A stretch of DNA of 64,000 nucleotides from Streptococcus halotolerans (GCF_001598035.1 NZ_CP014835.1:620001-684000); one strand, 5' to 3'. Shown: positions 8,749 through 19,054, numbered from the stretch's first letter. Notes: generated by a model from the sequence alone, not told the origin. Translations and numbers: made by a program.

Positions 8749-8763
8749 AAAATTCTGACAATT
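8749..8763 (-). promoter_or_regulatory. Candidate CodY box upstream of ilvE
   Basis: AATTGTCAGAATTTT differs at three positions from the CodY consensus AATTTTCWGAAAATT. It lies 11 bp upstream of the ilvE -35. ilvE is a known type of CodY target in streptococci; binding here is inferred. Confidence 0.5.
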
Positions 8764-8769
8764 TCGAGA

Positions 8770-8799
8770 AAAAGAAGAATCTGGAAAAATCCAGACTCT
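8770..8799 (-). terminator. Terminator after parC
   Basis: Hairpin TCTGGA (8780-8785) with TCCAGA (8790-8795), extended by a few outer pairs, followed on the minus strand by TTCTTCTTTTTCTC. A T run on the plus side makes it look bidirectional. Confidence 0.6.
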
Positions 8800-8853
8800 T
8801 TTTAACATCATCTATTAGTTATCGTCTACACGTCATTTCAACGATAAGTGGCA

Positions 8854-11313
8854 TTAGATAGTTCTGGCAAAAAACACACCTTGCTCTGAGATACTGTCTG
8901 AAATAAAGGAGCCGTTACTTGTTCTTTCGGAAAGGCTTAAGGAACCTAAATCAATTTCTTTCGTCTCTCCTGTATTGGATACGATTTCTAACAAAACTTG
9001 CTCGCTTTCAGCAGGCGTTGAGAAGAGATCGATTTCATTCCCTAAAGTTTCTTCAATAGCATGAATTGGCCCTGCCTGAAAGACACGGTGTGGTTTGGAT
9101 TTTAATTCGCGAAGGACTTGTAACCCACGTCCAGCTCGTTTGCTCAAAGGAATATCTGAGATTTTCATCCGTTTGAGACTTCCTCTTTGAGTTAACAGAT
9201 AAAAACTTGAAGCATTTGTTAAAAAAACACTTTGAACATAGTCATCATTTTTGAGATTGATAGCTTTAACCCCAGCAGCTTTTGGTCCAACTACTGGAAC
9301 TTCTTCTGCATTGAAATGCAGAGCATACCCTTTATGCGTTACTACCATAATATCTGCGAGATTGATAGGGGTAACGGTCACCACTTTGTCAGTATCACTT
9401 TTAAGTTTAGCGAATTTCACAGATTTTGTTCGATAAGTACGCCAAGGTGATAATTCCTTACGCTCAAAACGTTTGATTTGACCTTCTTGAGTAGCAGCCA
9501 TATAAATTCCTGAGTCAAAATGATCGAGAATTTCCGCATGAAGCACTTCTTCATCATTGTTGATATTGGTGATCGTTTGGGAAAGGTGTTCTCCAATATC
9601 TTTCCAACGAATATCTGTTAATTCATGAACCGGTCGATAGATAGCATTTCCCTTATTGGTAAAAATCAATAAATGCTGCGTTGTCTTAGCCTGTGCATAG
9701 AAAATCAAATGATCATCATCTCGTTTACCAAGTTCATCAACTGTTGAAGCATTGAATGAGCGCGGACTAGTCCGTTTGATGTAACCGCCACGAGTAACAC
9801 TGACAAAAGTCTCTTCCTCAACGATAAGACTTGCTGTATCGATTTCAATGGTTGCAGCTTCTGCTTCTAAATCAGAACGACGAGGATTACCAAACTGTTT
9901 TTTAATCTCACGAAGTTCACGTTTCATGACATTGTACATGGTTCGTTCGTCACCAATGATTGCCGTCAAAGTCGCAATAAGTTCACGTAATTCTGTTTCC
10001 TCATTCTGCAAGGTCACAATATCAGTATTGGTCAAGCGATAAAGTTGTAGAGTGACGATAGCTTCTGCCTGCTCTTCTGAAAAATCATAAGAAACTTTTA
10101 GATTTTCTTTAGCATCAGCTTTATTCTCAGAAGCACGAATAAGAGCAATCACTTCATCTAAAATAGACAATACACGAATCAGCCCTTCCACAATGTGAAG
10201 GCGTTTTTCAGCTTTTTCTTTGTCAAATTTTGAACGAGCAATGATAACGTCTCGACGGTGGGCGATATAGCTGGCTAAGATTTTTTGAAGACCTACTTGC
10301 TTAGGGGTATAATTGTCAATCGCCACCATATTGAAGTTATAATTGACTTGCAAGTCTGTGTATTTAAAGAGGTAATTTAAGATGGTTTTGGTATCTGCAT
10401 CTTTCTTGAGTTCGATAGCAATACGCAACCCTTCGCGGTCTGACTCATCGCGAACCTCGGAAATACCGGGAACTTTGTTATTAACACGAACATCATCGAT
10501 TTTCTTGACAAGAACAGCCTTGTTGATTTCATAAGGAATTTCAGTGACAATGATTTGTTCTTTGCCACCGCGAAGCGTTTCGATTTCCGTACGAGAACGA
10601 ACCACAACTCGTCCTTTTCCTGTCTCGTAAGCCTTGCGAATCTCATCTTTTCCTTGAATAATTGCCCCCGTTGGAAAATCTGGTCCAGGTAACAATTCCA
10701 GCAATTTATCTAACTTAGCAGACGGATGGTCAATCATATAAACGACCGCATCAATCACTTCTGCTAAATTATGAGGTGGAATATCCGTGGCATAGCCGGC
10801 TGAAATTCCTGTGGCACCATTGACTAAAAGGTTAGGGAAAGCAGCTGGTAAAACAGTCGGCTCTTTTTCAGTATCATCAAAGTTCCAAGCCCAAGGGACT
10901 GTTTTTTTCTCAATATCGCGTAAAAGATGACCAGCAATCTCAGATAATCTGGCCTCCGTATAACGCATGGCAGCTGGTGGATCGCCATCCATAGAACCAT
11001 TGTTACCGTGCATCTCCACAAGGATTTCACGATTTTTCCAATCCTGCGACATGCGTACCATGGCATCATAAATGGAACTATCTCCGTGAGGGTGATAGTT
11101 CCCCATGATATTCCCGACAGACTTGGCTGATTTACGAAAACCCTTATCAAAAGTATTGCCATCCTTATTCATAGAATAAAGAATACGACGCTGTACAGGT
11201 TTTAAACCATCACGAATATCTGGCAATGCTCTTTCTTGAATAATGTATTTGGAGTAACGACCAAAGCGCTCTCCCATGATGTCCTCGAGGGACATATTTT
11301 GAATGTTAGACAT
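8854..11313 (-). CDS. parC: DNA topoisomerase IV subunit A
   Basis: Decatenates daughter chromosomes with ParE. 819 aa. The winged-helix active site carries Tyr118 in AAMRYTEARLS. The quinolone region reads MGNYHPHGDSSIYDAM, with Ser79 and Asp83, the usual unmutated residues. The C-terminal half holds the beta-propeller repeats (for example TRGGYIKRTSPRSF, THKGYALHF, TQRGSLKRMKIS). parE lies upstream, separated by a YkvA-type gene. ATG 11313 has no strong RBS, only GAG about 10 nt upstream. Confidence 0.96.
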   Translation of the reverse strand: MSNIQNMSLEDIMGERFGRYSKYIIQERALPDIRDGLKPVQRRILYSMNKDGNTFDKGFRKSAKSVGNIMGNYHPHGDSSIYDAMVRMSQDWKNREILVEMHGNNGSMDGDPPAAMRYTEARLSEIAGHLLRDIEKKTVPWAWNFDDTEKEPTVLPAAFPNLLVNGATGISAGYATDIPPHNLAEVIDAVVYMIDHPSAKLDKLLELLPGPDFPTGAIIQGKDEIRKAYETGKGRVVVRSRTEIETLRGGKEQIIVTEIPYEINKAVLVKKIDDVRVNNKVPGISEVRDESDREGLRIAIELKKDADTKTILNYLFKYTDLQVNYNFNMVAIDNYTPKQVGLQKILASYIAHRRDVIIARSKFDKEKAEKRLHIVEGLIRVLSILDEVIALIRASENKADAKENLKVSYDFSEEQAEAIVTLQLYRLTNTDIVTLQNEETELRELIATLTAIIGDERTMYNVMKRELREIKKQFGNPRRSDLEAEAATIEIDTASLIVEEETFVSVTRGGYIKRTSPRSFNASTVDELGKRDDDHLIFYAQAKTTQHLLIFTNKGNAIYRPVHELTDIRWKDIGEHLSQTITNINNDEEVLHAEILDHFDSGIYMAATQEGQIKRFERKELSPWRTYRTKSVKFAKLKSDTDKVVTVTPINLADIMVVTHKGYALHFNAEEVPVVGPKAAGVKAINLKNDDYVQSVFLTNASSFYLLTQRGSLKRMKISDIPLSKRAGRGLQVLRELKSKPHRVFQAGPIHAIEETLGNEIDLFSTPAESEQVLLEIVSNTGETKEIDLGSLSLSERTSNGSFISDSISEQGVFFARTI

Positions 11314-11635
11314 AGAATATCACGCTCATAAAAGGCAAAAGAAAGTATGGCATTAGTTTTTTTGAAACTATCTCTTTTTTACAGCCTTTAGTGCGTATTC
11401 AACTCCTTTCATAGCATAAAAAGGGACGATTTATTTGTGAAAACAGCATTAAAAACCGGAATCAAATCAAGATGCTCGCTTCTTGAATAACTTTATTTTT
11501 CCCAAGTTTCAGTTCCTTATTTTGTTAGCAACTTTAACTAAAATAGACTCTCTTTATTCTCATAAGAAAGCAATAACTGTTTACCTCTTGGTATCAATAC
11601 TCTTTCTTGTGTCAAGCATCTAGAGTCTGCACTAA
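11314..11635. other. Spacer between the DUF1232 gene and parC
   Basis: About 320 nt, A+T rich. No gene, RNA or convincing terminator was recognised. It presumably holds the parC promoter. Confidence 0.4.
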
Positions 11636-12058
11636 TTACTGTTCCACAACTTGGTGACGGCGTTCTTTCTGCCACCGACGATAATCTTCAACGTCTTTAT
11701 TAACCAATTTCCAACAAGCTGCCACAACAAGGGCATCATCCAATTGACCTAAAATAGGAATCCAATCTGGAATAACATCAACGGGTGATAGGAAATAGAT
11801 AAGAGCGCTAACGATGGCTAGCATGGTTCTGCGAGGAACACGCGTATAATCTTTTTTCCAGTAGCTACGAACCATGCTGATTAAAATTGGAATCATCTTT
11901 AATTCCTGACGAATAAATGGAACCCACTTCATCCGCTTTTCTAGCTTTTCAAGAAATGGCTCCATTTTAGCATCATCTCTGAGTAATTCATCTGCTTTTT
12001 TATAACGACTTTGCAGTTCCGTCATAGCTTGTTTTTTATCGAAATATGTTTTCATCAT
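11636..12058 (-). CDS. YkvA/DUF1232 family membrane-associated protein
   Basis: 140 aa. The DUF1232 core is clear: a hydrophobic stretch MLAIVSALIYFLSPVDVIPD followed by WIPILGQLDDALVVAACWKL. The N-terminal 80 residues are basic and helical, and the C-terminus is very basic (RRWQKERRHQ). Function is unknown in the family. It lies between parE and parC on the same strand, but with gaps of about 170 and 320 nt, so co-transcription is not assured. The start has two adjacent ATGs; GAGG suits the second (12055) slightly better. Confidence 0.8.
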   Translation of the reverse strand: MMKTYFDKKQAMTELQSRYKKADELLRDDAKMEPFLEKLEKRMKWVPFIRQELKMIPILISMVRSYWKKDYTRVPRRTMLAIVSALIYFLSPVDVIPDWIPILGQLDDALVVAACWKLVNKDVEDYRRWQKERRHQVVEQ

Positions 12059-12232
12059 GTGACCTCTTGTTCTATCAAGGATGGGACTTTGTGATTAAGT
12101 GTTATCAAACAATAATAGACTAATAAGACTGACTTTCAAAGACTAACAACTAACATCATTAGGATGGCTTAAAACAGCATCAATACGTTTGTGGCTTGGT
12201 ATAGTATCTCAGTTGTTATCGCAGAGGTATCC

Positions 12233-14182
12233 TTAGAAAACGGTATTTTCCTCTAAGGTAAACTTAACGTTATCTTCAATCCATTGACGGCGTGGTGCAG
12301 CTTTGTCTCCCATAAGAACCGAGACGCGGCGCTCTGCGCGCGCAAGATCATCTATGGTTACTTTGATAAGCGTACGCGTGTCTGGATTCATGGTTGTTTC
12401 CCAAAGTTGGTCAGCATTCATCTCCCCAAGACCTTTATAGCGTTGCAAGAGTGAGCCTTTACCAAATTTTTGACGAAGTTCTTCCAACTCACCATCGCTC
12501 CAAGCATACTCAACGACTTCTTTCTTTCCTTTACCTTTTGACATCTTGTAAAGTGGTGGAAGAGCGATGAAGACGTGACCTGCTTCTACTAGAGGTCGCA
12601 TGTAACGATAAAAGAAGGTTAAAAGGAGCGTTTGGATATGGGCGCCATCCGTATCGGCATCAGTCATGATAATAATTTTGTCATAATTGATATCGTCCAA
12701 ACTAAAATCGGCACCAACTCCTGCACCAATGGTATGAATCATGGTATTGATTTCTTCATTTTTGAGAATATCAGTCATTTTAGCTTTTTCGGTATTCAAG
12801 ACCTTACCTCGAAGCGGTAAAATGGCTTGGAATTTACGATCGCGTCCTTGTTTAGCAGAACCTCCAGCTGAGTCTCCCTCGACTAGATAAAGTTCATTTT
12901 TCTTAGCATTTTTAGATTGGGCAGGAGTGAGTTTCCCAGAGAGTAGCCCTTTGTCTTTTTTATTTTTCTTACCATTACGGCTTTCATCACGCGCCTTTCG
13001 TGCAGCTTCACGAGCATCCCTAGCACGAATCGCCTTACGGATAAGATTAGACGCTACTTCCCCATTTTCAAGAAGAAAATAGGTCAATTTTTCAGAGACG
13101 ATGCCATCAACGACCGGTCTTGCTAAAGGAGATCCAAGTTTGTCCTTAGTTTGCCCTTCAAATTGGAGGTGTTCTTCAGGAACTAGGATTGACAAAACGG
13201 CTGATAAGCCTTCACGATAATCAGAGCCTTCTAAGTTTTTGTCTTTTTCTTTTAGTAATCCCGTTTTACGAGCATAGTCATTCATAGCCTTGGTAATAGC
13301 TGACTTTAGTCCTGTTTCATGTGTTCCACCGTCTTTGGTGCGGACATTATTAACAAATGAAAGGATGTTATCTGAAAAGCCATCGTTGTACTGCATAGCA
13401 ATATCAACTTGAAAGGCTTGGTCACTCCCTTCAATAGAAATGACTGGTGTCAAGGTTTCTTTATCTTCATTGAGGTAAGTAACAAAATCCTGAACACCAT
13501 TTTCATAGTGAAACTCTTCGTGTATCTCCTCTTCTTGACGATGATCCGTTAGCGTCATGGTTACATTCTTTAGAAGAAAGGCAGACTCTTTAAGCCGATC
13601 AGAAATGGTATTAAAACGGAAATCTGTCGTCGAAAAAATAGTAGCATCTGGCATAAAGGTAACGGTTGTTCCCGTTTTTGACTTAGGTGCTGTGCCAACT
13701 TTTTTCAAGCTAGTAGCAGGTTTTCCGCCATCTTCGAATCGTTGCTTGTATACCGCACCATCACGCGTGATCTCAACCTCTAACCAAGACGAGAGAGCAT
13801 TAACAACCGAAGACCCAACGCCATGCAAGCCGCCTGAAGTTTTGTAACCACCTTGACCAAACTTCCCACCCGCATGGAGAACCGTAAAGATAACCTGGAC
13901 AGTTGGAATACCCATGGCGTGTTTACCAGTTGGCATACCCCGACCGTTATCAGCGACACTAACCGAACCATCCTTATTGAGGGTTACGGAAATTTTTTCT
14001 CCAAATCCTGAGAGAGCCTCGTCGACGGCATTATCAACGATTTCCCAAACCAAATGATGAAGTCCTGTCGCATCCGTTGAGCCGATATACATACCGGGAC
14101 GTTTGCGAACGGCGTCCAATCCTTCTAAGACTTGAATGGCATCATCGCCGTAATTGTTAATATTAATTTCTTTTTTAGCCAA
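12233..14182 (-). CDS. parE: DNA topoisomerase IV subunit B (TTG start)
   Basis: ATPase subunit of topoisomerase IV, about 649 aa. The GHKL ATP-binding region shows EIVDNAVDEALSGFG, VADNGRGMPTGKH and GGLHGVGSSVVNALS. The TOPRIM domain shows LVEGDSAGGSAKQGRDR and IMTDADTDGAHI, and the C-terminus has RYKGLGEMNADQLWETTMNP. I place the start at TTG 14182 (MAKKEININN) because GGAGG is centred 7-9 nt before it. The in-frame ATG at 14194 overlaps that GGAGG and has no site of its own. Divergent from plsY, with a strong promoter at 14212-14240. Confidence 0.95.
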   Translation of the reverse strand: MAKKEININNYGDDAIQVLEGLDAVRKRPGMYIGSTDATGLHHLVWEIVDNAVDEALSGFGEKISVTLNKDGSVSVADNGRGMPTGKHAMGIPTVQVIFTVLHAGGKFGQGGYKTSGGLHGVGSSVVNALSSWLEVEITRDGAVYKQRFEDGGKPATSLKKVGTAPKSKTGTTVTFMPDATIFSTTDFRFNTISDRLKESAFLLKNVTMTLTDHRQEEEIHEEFHYENGVQDFVTYLNEDKETLTPVISIEGSDQAFQVDIAMQYNDGFSDNILSFVNNVRTKDGGTHETGLKSAITKAMNDYARKTGLLKEKDKNLEGSDYREGLSAVLSILVPEEHLQFEGQTKDKLGSPLARPVVDGIVSEKLTYFLLENGEVASNLIRKAIRARDAREAARKARDESRNGKKNKKDKGLLSGKLTPAQSKNAKKNELYLVEGDSAGGSAKQGRDRKFQAILPLRGKVLNTEKAKMTDILKNEEINTMIHTIGAGVGADFSLDDINYDKIIIMTDADTDGAHIQTLLLTFFYRYMRPLVEAGHVFIALPPLYKMSKGKGKKEVVEYAWSDGELEELRQKFGKGSLLQRYKGLGEMNADQLWETTMNPDTRTLIKVTIDDLARAERRVSVLMGDKAAPRRQWIEDNVKFTLEENTVF

Positions 14183-14211
14183 AATAGCCTCCAAATAGTT
14201 TCATCTTTCCT

Positions 14212-14240
14212 ATATTACAAGTTTTCCAAAAAATTTGCAA
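14212..14240 (-). promoter_or_regulatory. parE promoter
   Basis: On the minus strand TTGCAA (14235-14240), 17 nt, TAATAT (14212-14217), also carrying TG before the -10. Confidence 0.75.
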
Positions 14241-14271
14241 AAAAATTTAAAGTATTGACCTTAAAATAAAC

Positions 14272-14299
14272 TTGTTCGTTCAGTGTGCTATGCTATAAT
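14272..14299 (+). promoter_or_regulatory. plsY promoter (extended -10)
   Basis: TTGTTC (14272-14277), 16 nt, TATAAT (14294-14299) with TGC directly before it. The ATG follows after exactly 6 nt, so transcription is predicted to begin at the start codon. Confidence 0.7.
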
Positions 14300-14305
14300 A
14301 GTGAC

Positions 14306-14941
14306 ATGAAAATAATTTTACTCGTACTAGTGGCCTATTTGTTAGGCTCAATTCCTACTGGCCTGTGGATTGGTAAGTATATTTACCATATCAATTTACG
14401 TCATTTTGGTTCTGGAAATATGGGGACTACCAATACTTTCCGTATTTTAGGCAAAAAAGCTGGCCTAGTAACGCTTGCTGTTGATTTATTTAAAGGGACT
14501 CTACCAGTTCTTCTCGCCATTTGGTTAGATAGCTCTGTCTCTCCATTACTTATTGGATTCTTTGCTATCATCGGTCACACCTATCCGATCTTTGCCAATT
14601 TTAAAGGCGGTAAAGCGGTTGCCACCAGCGCAGGAGTCTTACTTGGATTTGCACCTGCATTTCTCTTTTACCTTTTTATTATTTTTGTCGTGACACTCCT
14701 GCTTTCTAGCATGATTTCCTTCACAAGTATTACAGTGGCTGTCGTTGCTGCAGTTAGCGTCTTGCTCTTTCCTGCTTTCGATTTTATTCTAAAGGAGTAT
14801 GACCTCTTGTTTACGCTTGTTGTACTAGCAATGGCAGGTGTCATTATCGTTCGTCATCAAGACAATATCCAACGAATCAAGGCTAAGAAAGAAAATCTTG
14901 TTCCTTTCGGTCTAAATATCACTAAGCAAAAACCAAAATAA
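14306..14941 (+). CDS. plsY: Glycerol-3-phosphate acyltransferase PlsY
   Basis: Membrane enzyme that moves the acyl group from acyl-phosphate to glycerol-3-phosphate, the first committed step of phospholipid synthesis with PlsX. About 211 aa with several membrane segments. The three conserved motifs are visible: [39 protein letters not shown] and, near the C-terminus, [13 protein letters not shown]. The start is ATG 14306 ([15 protein letters not shown]). A frame opening at 14285 would place the -10 box inside the gene. No Shine-Dalgarno site is present, so the mRNA is probably leaderless. Confidence 0.95.
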   Translation: MKIILLVLVAYLLGSIPTGLWIGKYIYHINLRHFGSGNMGTTNTFRILGKKAGLVTLAVDLFKGTLPVLLAIWLDSSVSPLLIGFFAIIGHTYPIFANFKGGKAVATSAGVLLGFAPAFLFYLFIIFVVTLLLSSMISFTSITVAVVAAVSVLLFPAFDFILKEYDLLFTLVVLAMAGVIIVRHQDNIQRIKAKKENLVPFGLNITKQKPK

Positions 14942-14947
14942 ACAATC

Positions 14948-14985
14948 AACTCCCTGTCAGCGATATACTGACAAGGAGTTTTCTT
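14948..14985. terminator. Bidirectional terminator between plsY and pyrC
   Basis: AACTCC-TGTCAG (14948-14960) pairs with CTGACA-GGAGTT (14968-14980) with one mismatch, followed by TTTTCTTCTT. It serves the convergent genes. Confidence 0.7.
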
Positions 14986-15009
14986 CTTATTCGGCATTTA
15001 TCTTAGGTT

Positions 15010-16278
15010 TTAATCATTCTGATAAACAATATGACCGTCACAGATGGTATAAGCAATTTTTCCTTTAAGTTTCTCACCAACAAAAGGGGAATTAGAGGCT
15101 TTGGATTTAAAATCTTCTGTTACAAAACGGTCTTCTTCTGAGAAAATCACTAAGTCAGCTGGGCCATTTTCCGCGACATAACCTGCATCAAAACCATATA
15201 GCTGTGCTGGGTTAATCGTCATTTTAGCTAATAGCTCAGAAAGAGATAAGTGACCCGCATCCACCAAATAGGTCAAGCCTAAAGACAAGGATGTTTCTAA
15301 TCCTGTCATACCGGAAGGAGCTTTTGTAACGTCAGAAACCTTTTTTTCATCCTTATGATGAGGCGCATGGTCAGTCGCAATAATCGAGATAACGCCTGAT
15401 TTCAATCCTTCAATGACAGCCAATCGGTCTTCTTCTAGACGTAGAGGTGGATTCATCTTGGCATCAGCCCCTTTTTCTAGAAGGAGTGCTTCGGTTTTTG
15501 AAAAATGCTGTGGCGAGACTTCTGCGGTCACCTTAGCACCTAAACCTTGAACAAATGAAACAACCTTGACAGATTCAGCTTTGGACAAATGTTGAACATG
15601 GAATTTGTTGTCCACCTCATAAGCAATCATGACGTCTCGTGCCATCATAGAATATTCGGCAACGCCTCGCGCACCACTACATCCAAAATGTTCTCGGGCA
15701 ATGGTTTCATTTAACCCTAAAACACCATTAAGATTCGGATCTTCTTCATGGAGAGCTACGACAGCATCCAATGCCTTAGCTTTTTTGAACACTTGGCGAA
15801 CAACACCTGCATTTTCTAAAGGAATGCCGTCATCCGAAATCCCAATAGCTCCTGCTTTGAGGAGTTTATCAAAATCGGTCACTGTTTTACCATCAAAATT
15901 GAGGGTTGCTGAGACATTGGTTTTAACACGAATCTTTTCTTTAGCGGCCGACTCTAAAACTTCTGTCAAGGTTTCCACAGTTGAAATAGTAGGATTTGTA
16001 TTAGCCATCATCACAACCGTCGTAAAGCCACCAGCAGCTGCTGCCAGGGCCCCCGTATGAATATCTTCTTTGTGAGTCTGACCTGGTTCTCTAAAATGAA
16101 CATGAATGTCAACCAACCCAGGAGCAACTATTTTGCCACTAGCGTCGATGATTTGTGCATTTTTTACCTGAATATCTTTGGCTATTTTGACAATTTTCTG
16201 ACTATCAATCAAGATATCACAAACCTGATCAAATTTGGACTTGGGATCGATAACACGGCCGTTTTTAATGAGTAACAT
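15010..16278 (-). CDS. pyrC: Dihydroorotase
   Basis: Closes N-carbamoyl-aspartate to dihydroorotate in pyrimidine synthesis. 422 aa, the Gram-positive class I type. Metal-binding HVHFREPG is at about residues 58-65. A mid-sequence [16 protein letters not shown] and the [13 protein letters not shown] motif carry the remaining metal ligands, and [13 protein letters not shown] follows. Last gene of a minus operon with the MazG-like gene (28 nt upstream), the broken DUF1398 gene, ung and a PEBP gene. No PyrR site was found directly in front of it. Confidence 0.95.
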   Translation of the reverse strand: MLLIKNGRVIDPKSKFDQVCDILIDSQKIVKIAKDIQVKNAQIIDASGKIVAPGLVDIHVHFREPGQTHKEDIHTGALAAAAGGFTTVVMMANTNPTISTVETLTEVLESAAKEKIRVKTNVSATLNFDGKTVTDFDKLLKAGAIGISDDGIPLENAGVVRQVFKKAKALDAVVALHEEDPNLNGVLGLNETIAREHFGCSGARGVAEYSMMARDVMIAYEVDNKFHVQHLSKAESVKVVSFVQGLGAKVTAEVSPQHFSKTEALLLEKGADAKMNPPLRLEEDRLAVIEGLKSGVISIIATDHAPHHKDEKKVSDVTKAPSGMTGLETSLSLGLTYLVDAGHLSLSELLAKMTINPAQLYGFDAGYVAENGPADLVIFSEEDRFVTEDFKSKASNSPFVGEKLKGKIAYTICDGHIVYQND

Positions 16279-16306
16279 TGGGTCTCCTTCTAAACTACTG
16301 CAATCA

Positions 16307-16645
16307 TTACAAATTTGAATGAAGCTTGGACAAAAATGTTTCTAAGTTCTCTTCGTGCTGGTACTTAAGAGCTGCACTTCTATCTTTTTCAATAATGACA
16401 CTGGTTAAATCAATTTGATTCACCGTAGCAATAGCGACAGCATAGTGGATAAGATCTGCCAACTCTTTGCCAAGCTCTTCTTGCAAGTTTTCAGTACCTG
16501 ACCTTTTCCGATTAGCCCTTTTATTGAGTACTTCGGCAACTTCCCCCACTTCCTCAACTAACTTCATAAAAAAGCCTTGTTCATCTCGATCATCGCCGTA
16601 ATGATTAGCTAAATAATTTTGTAAATCTGACAATCTTAGTGACAT
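16307..16645 (-). CDS. MazG-like nucleotide pyrophosphohydrolase
   Basis: 112 aa. The helical MazG fold is marked by [14 protein letters not shown] and [19 protein letters not shown], where the paired E-x-x-E and E-x-x-D acidic residues bind Mg2+. This single-domain form usually removes pyrophosphate from non-canonical or excess (d)NTPs. It sits between ung and pyrC, which fits nucleotide-pool cleaning. RBS AAGGAG about 9 nt before ATG 16645. The start codon overlaps the end of the broken upstream gene. Confidence 0.8.
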   Translation of the reverse strand: MSLRLSDLQNYLANHYGDDRDEQGFFMKLVEEVGEVAEVLNKRANRKRSGTENLQEELGKELADLIHYAVAIATVNQIDLTSVIIEKDRSAALKYQHEENLETFLSKLHSNL

Positions 16646-17057
16646 ATCATTTTCTCCTTAATTATGACATTAGACTCTTGGATATTCTCTATCATAACCG
16701 CTTTATCATTTTGACCATAATAAGGGCAGGTCATCGCTTCTCAATCAATGGTCCAGTAGGCAATGCCTGATTTAGCCTTATCTTCGCAAAAAGTTGGATA
16801 TGTAGTCTGACCTGATAGATGAGCTTTCAAATCAGCTTGATCTTATTCCTTGTCTGCTCGAAGTGCAATGAAGATGTGAACTCGGTAGCCCGTTTGTTGA
16901 ACAGAGGTACCTGCAAAATCTGTATAAGTTACAATCCTTTTTCAAGAGAGACTGTATTTGCTACCATACCCGTTTCCTTAGATGCTTGAATCAACTTTTG
17001 AAAATCAGGTCCTGTAAAGGCTTCGTGAGCTTTTTGAATATCAATGAGGTTTGACAT
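16636..17057 (-). pseudogene. Broken DUF1398-like gene
   Basis: Starts MSNLIDIQKAHEAFTGPDFQ with a normal operon position 13 nt after ung. It reads to a stop after VSLEKGL near 16940. A one-base shift restores VTYTDFAGTSVQQTGYRVHI, DLKAHLSGQTTYPTFCEDKA and SGIAYWTID, with in-frame stops where a glutamate and another residue are expected. The frame ends inside the start of the MazG-like gene. The pattern resembles the DUF1398 (YbcV-like) family, unknown function. At least one frameshift and two nonsense codons make it inactive. Confidence 0.7.
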
Positions 17058-17070
17058 AAGATTTCCTTTT

Positions 17071-17724
17071 TTATTGCAACCAGTTGATAGGCTGTTGGTG
17101 ATGTTCTTCTAAAAACTGATTGGTTTTAGAGAAAGGCTTACTGCCAAAAAAACCACGGTAGCTGGACAGCGGGCTAGGATGTGGCGCTTCAAGAATAAGA
17201 TGACGCTGGTGCTTGATTAGCATCTTTTTCTTACGAGCATAGGCACCCCAAAGGATGAAAACTAAGGGTTCTTCTCTTTGATCGAGTAAGGAAATAACAG
17301 CATCAGTAAATGGCTCCCAAATAAGACCAGCATGACCATTAGCCTGTCCTGCTGGGACTGTTAAACAAGCATTTAGAAGAAGCACCCCCTGATCAGCCCA
17401 TGGAGTCAAGTCGTGATGAGTTCTAGGACCAATATCATCCGCTAATTCCCTCAAAATATTTTGCAAGGATGGGGGAGCCGGCATGTCATTAGGTACTGAA
17501 AACGATAAGCCTTGAGCTTGCCCTGGTCCGTGATAAGGATCTTGACCAAGAATGAGAACTTTAACCTGATCGTAATCGGTCCTTGCCAAAGCTTTAAACA
17601 CATTTTCTCGCTTGGGATAGATAGTTTCCTGACCATATGCTGCGTTTAAGAAATGATTGATTTGTGAAAAATAACCCTCTGGTAATTGATTTTTTAATAA
17701 GTCATGCCATTTAGAATGTTCCAT
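17071..17724 (-). CDS. ung: Uracil-DNA glycosylase
   Basis: Removes uracil from DNA to start base excision repair. 217 aa, normal length. The catalytic water-activating loop is [20 protein letters not shown] with Asp62. The uracil-binding stretch [17 protein letters not shown] and the DNA-intercalation loop [13 protein letters not shown] with its catalytic His follow. RBS AGGAG before ATG 17724. Second gene of the PEBP-ung-(DUF1398)-MazG-pyrC operon. Confidence 0.97.
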   Translation of the reverse strand: MEHSKWHDLLKNQLPEGYFSQINHFLNAAYGQETIYPKRENVFKALARTDYDQVKVLILGQDPYHGPGQAQGLSFSVPNDMPAPPSLQNILRELADDIGPRTHHDLTPWADQGVLLLNACLTVPAGQANGHAGLIWEPFTDAVISLLDQREEPLVFILWGAYARKKKMLIKHQRHLILEAPHPSPLSSYRGFFGSKPFSKTNQFLEEHHQQPINWLQ

Positions 17725-17733
17725 ATCTTACTC

Positions 17734-18234
17734 CTATGAACGTCCAACGAAATCATGACTAGTTTGGGCTATAATATGTCCTTTCATCGCATGACGAAGC
17801 TCATTAAGGAAAAAGCCTTCTGTCAGCTCTAGTTGTTTATCCAGAGCATAGACCGTCAAGGTATAAAGATGGTCTTTGTCAGGTGGACAAGGTCCGATAT
17901 AAGTTTTTGACAAATCTCCAAAATCTTTAGCCATAAATTTACTCGTTAAACTATTTGAGCCTTTAAGATGGTCTTTATCTTGGCTGGCAAAATCTTCTGC
18001 AATATGGGGCTGTGCTGGAGAAACATTGGCGACAACCCAGTGGATGTACTCAAAACCACAGACTGGGATGGCATCAACATCTGTGAAGGTCCAGGCTAAA
18101 CTGACCGTATTTTCAGGTAAATCGATCAGTTCAAAAGGAAAGGACGTTACAGAAAAACCATCAACTGGCTTATCCGTGTATTTACTATACAAATCTGGAA
18201 GGGTATTGTTTTCAAAGCAATGTTGAATTCTCAT
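17734..18234 (-). CDS. YbhB/YbcL-type PEBP (Raf kinase inhibitor-like) protein
   Basis: 166 aa. The phosphatidylethanolamine-binding fold is marked by a central AWTFTDVDAIPVCGFEYIHW and YIGPCPPDKDHLYTLTVYAL, the ligand-pocket motifs of the family (normally D-x-D-AP and GP-PP--H-Y). No signal peptide is seen, so it is cytosolic. Bacterial members have no settled function. First gene of the operon, 9 nt before ung. RBS GAGG upstream of ATG 18234. Confidence 0.85.
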   Translation of the reverse strand: MRIQHCFENNTLPDLYSKYTDKPVDGFSVTSFPFELIDLPENTVSLAWTFTDVDAIPVCGFEYIHWVVANVSPAQPHIAEDFASQDKDHLKGSNSLTSKFMAKDFGDLSKTYIGPCPPDKDHLYTLTVYALDKQLELTEGFFLNELRHAMKGHIIAQTSHDFVGRS

Positions 18235-18320
18235 CAGGACTACCTCAACTTTCTTAATTCTATTTTAGCATAATGATAAAAGAAAAAGGCTTGAAAGGGT
18301 ATTCAAACCTTGTCCTAATG

Positions 18321-18989
18321 TCAAAAAGCCAAACGTTTTTCCATTTTTTCTTGTCCAACAGCGTATAGCGTGCAAATACCCCAGTACATGAGGGCGACGA
18401 CAATGTAAACCGTCATGTAGTCTGATTTGGCACCGCCGATAATTTTAGCCTTATTGAACATCTCCGGTACGGTAATCATCGCTGTTAGGGCTGTACTTTT
18501 GACCATATCTAAGAGAACATTACTTAATGGGGGTAAGGCAATTCTGATAGCCTGTGGAATGATGACTTTGCGATAAATAATAGGTGTCCTAAGCCCCAAT
18601 GAACGTGCTGCTTCCCACTGACCCTTGTCCACTGCAGCAAGTGACGAACGGATAATTTCAGAAATATAGGCACTAGACATCAAAGAAAAGGCTATGATAG
18701 TTGCTCCTATAGCATCCAGTTCAATACCCATGAACGGTAGACCAAAGTAAATAAAGAAAAGCAAGACCATCAATGGAATCCCTCGCATAAGAGAGACATG
18801 ACTCGCTGCCAACCATCTCAATGGCCAAAGACGCGACAGACGACAAAGCGCAACAAAAAATCCTAGAATAGTTCCCAAGAAAAATCCAATCAGAGAAAGA
18901 GATAGAGTGTATGGAACCCCTTCTAAAATCACAGGGATAGCTTCTATAGCTAACTCTGGATTGAACAATGCTTGCCAGTTAATTGACAT
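18321..18989 (-). CDS. Polar amino acid ABC transporter permease
   Basis: About 222 aa, His/Glu/Gln/Arg-type permease with five predicted membrane segments. The EAA loop reads EAARSLGLRTPIIYRKVIIP. The conserved RGIPLMVLLFFIYFG follows the second segment. Start ATG 18989 (MSINWQALF) because GGGAGGAATT stands directly before it. Downstream of the binding lipoprotein, from which it is separated by 65 nt. No ATPase gene is adjacent, so the ATPase must be encoded elsewhere or be shared. Confidence 0.9.
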   Translation of the reverse strand: MSINWQALFNPELAIEAIPVILEGVPYTLSLSLIGFFLGTILGFFVALCRLSRLWPLRWLAASHVSLMRGIPLMVLLFFIYFGLPFMGIELDAIGATIIAFSLMSSAYISEIIRSSLAAVDKGQWEAARSLGLRTPIIYRKVIIPQAIRIALPPLSNVLLDMVKSTALTAMITVPEMFNKAKIIGGAKSDYMTVYIVVALMYWGICTLYAVGQEKMEKRLAF

Positions 18990-19054
18990 AATTCCTCCCA
19001 ATTCTTACAAAAAGAGAAGACCGAATTAGGACTCAGTCTTCTAATCACTTGACT

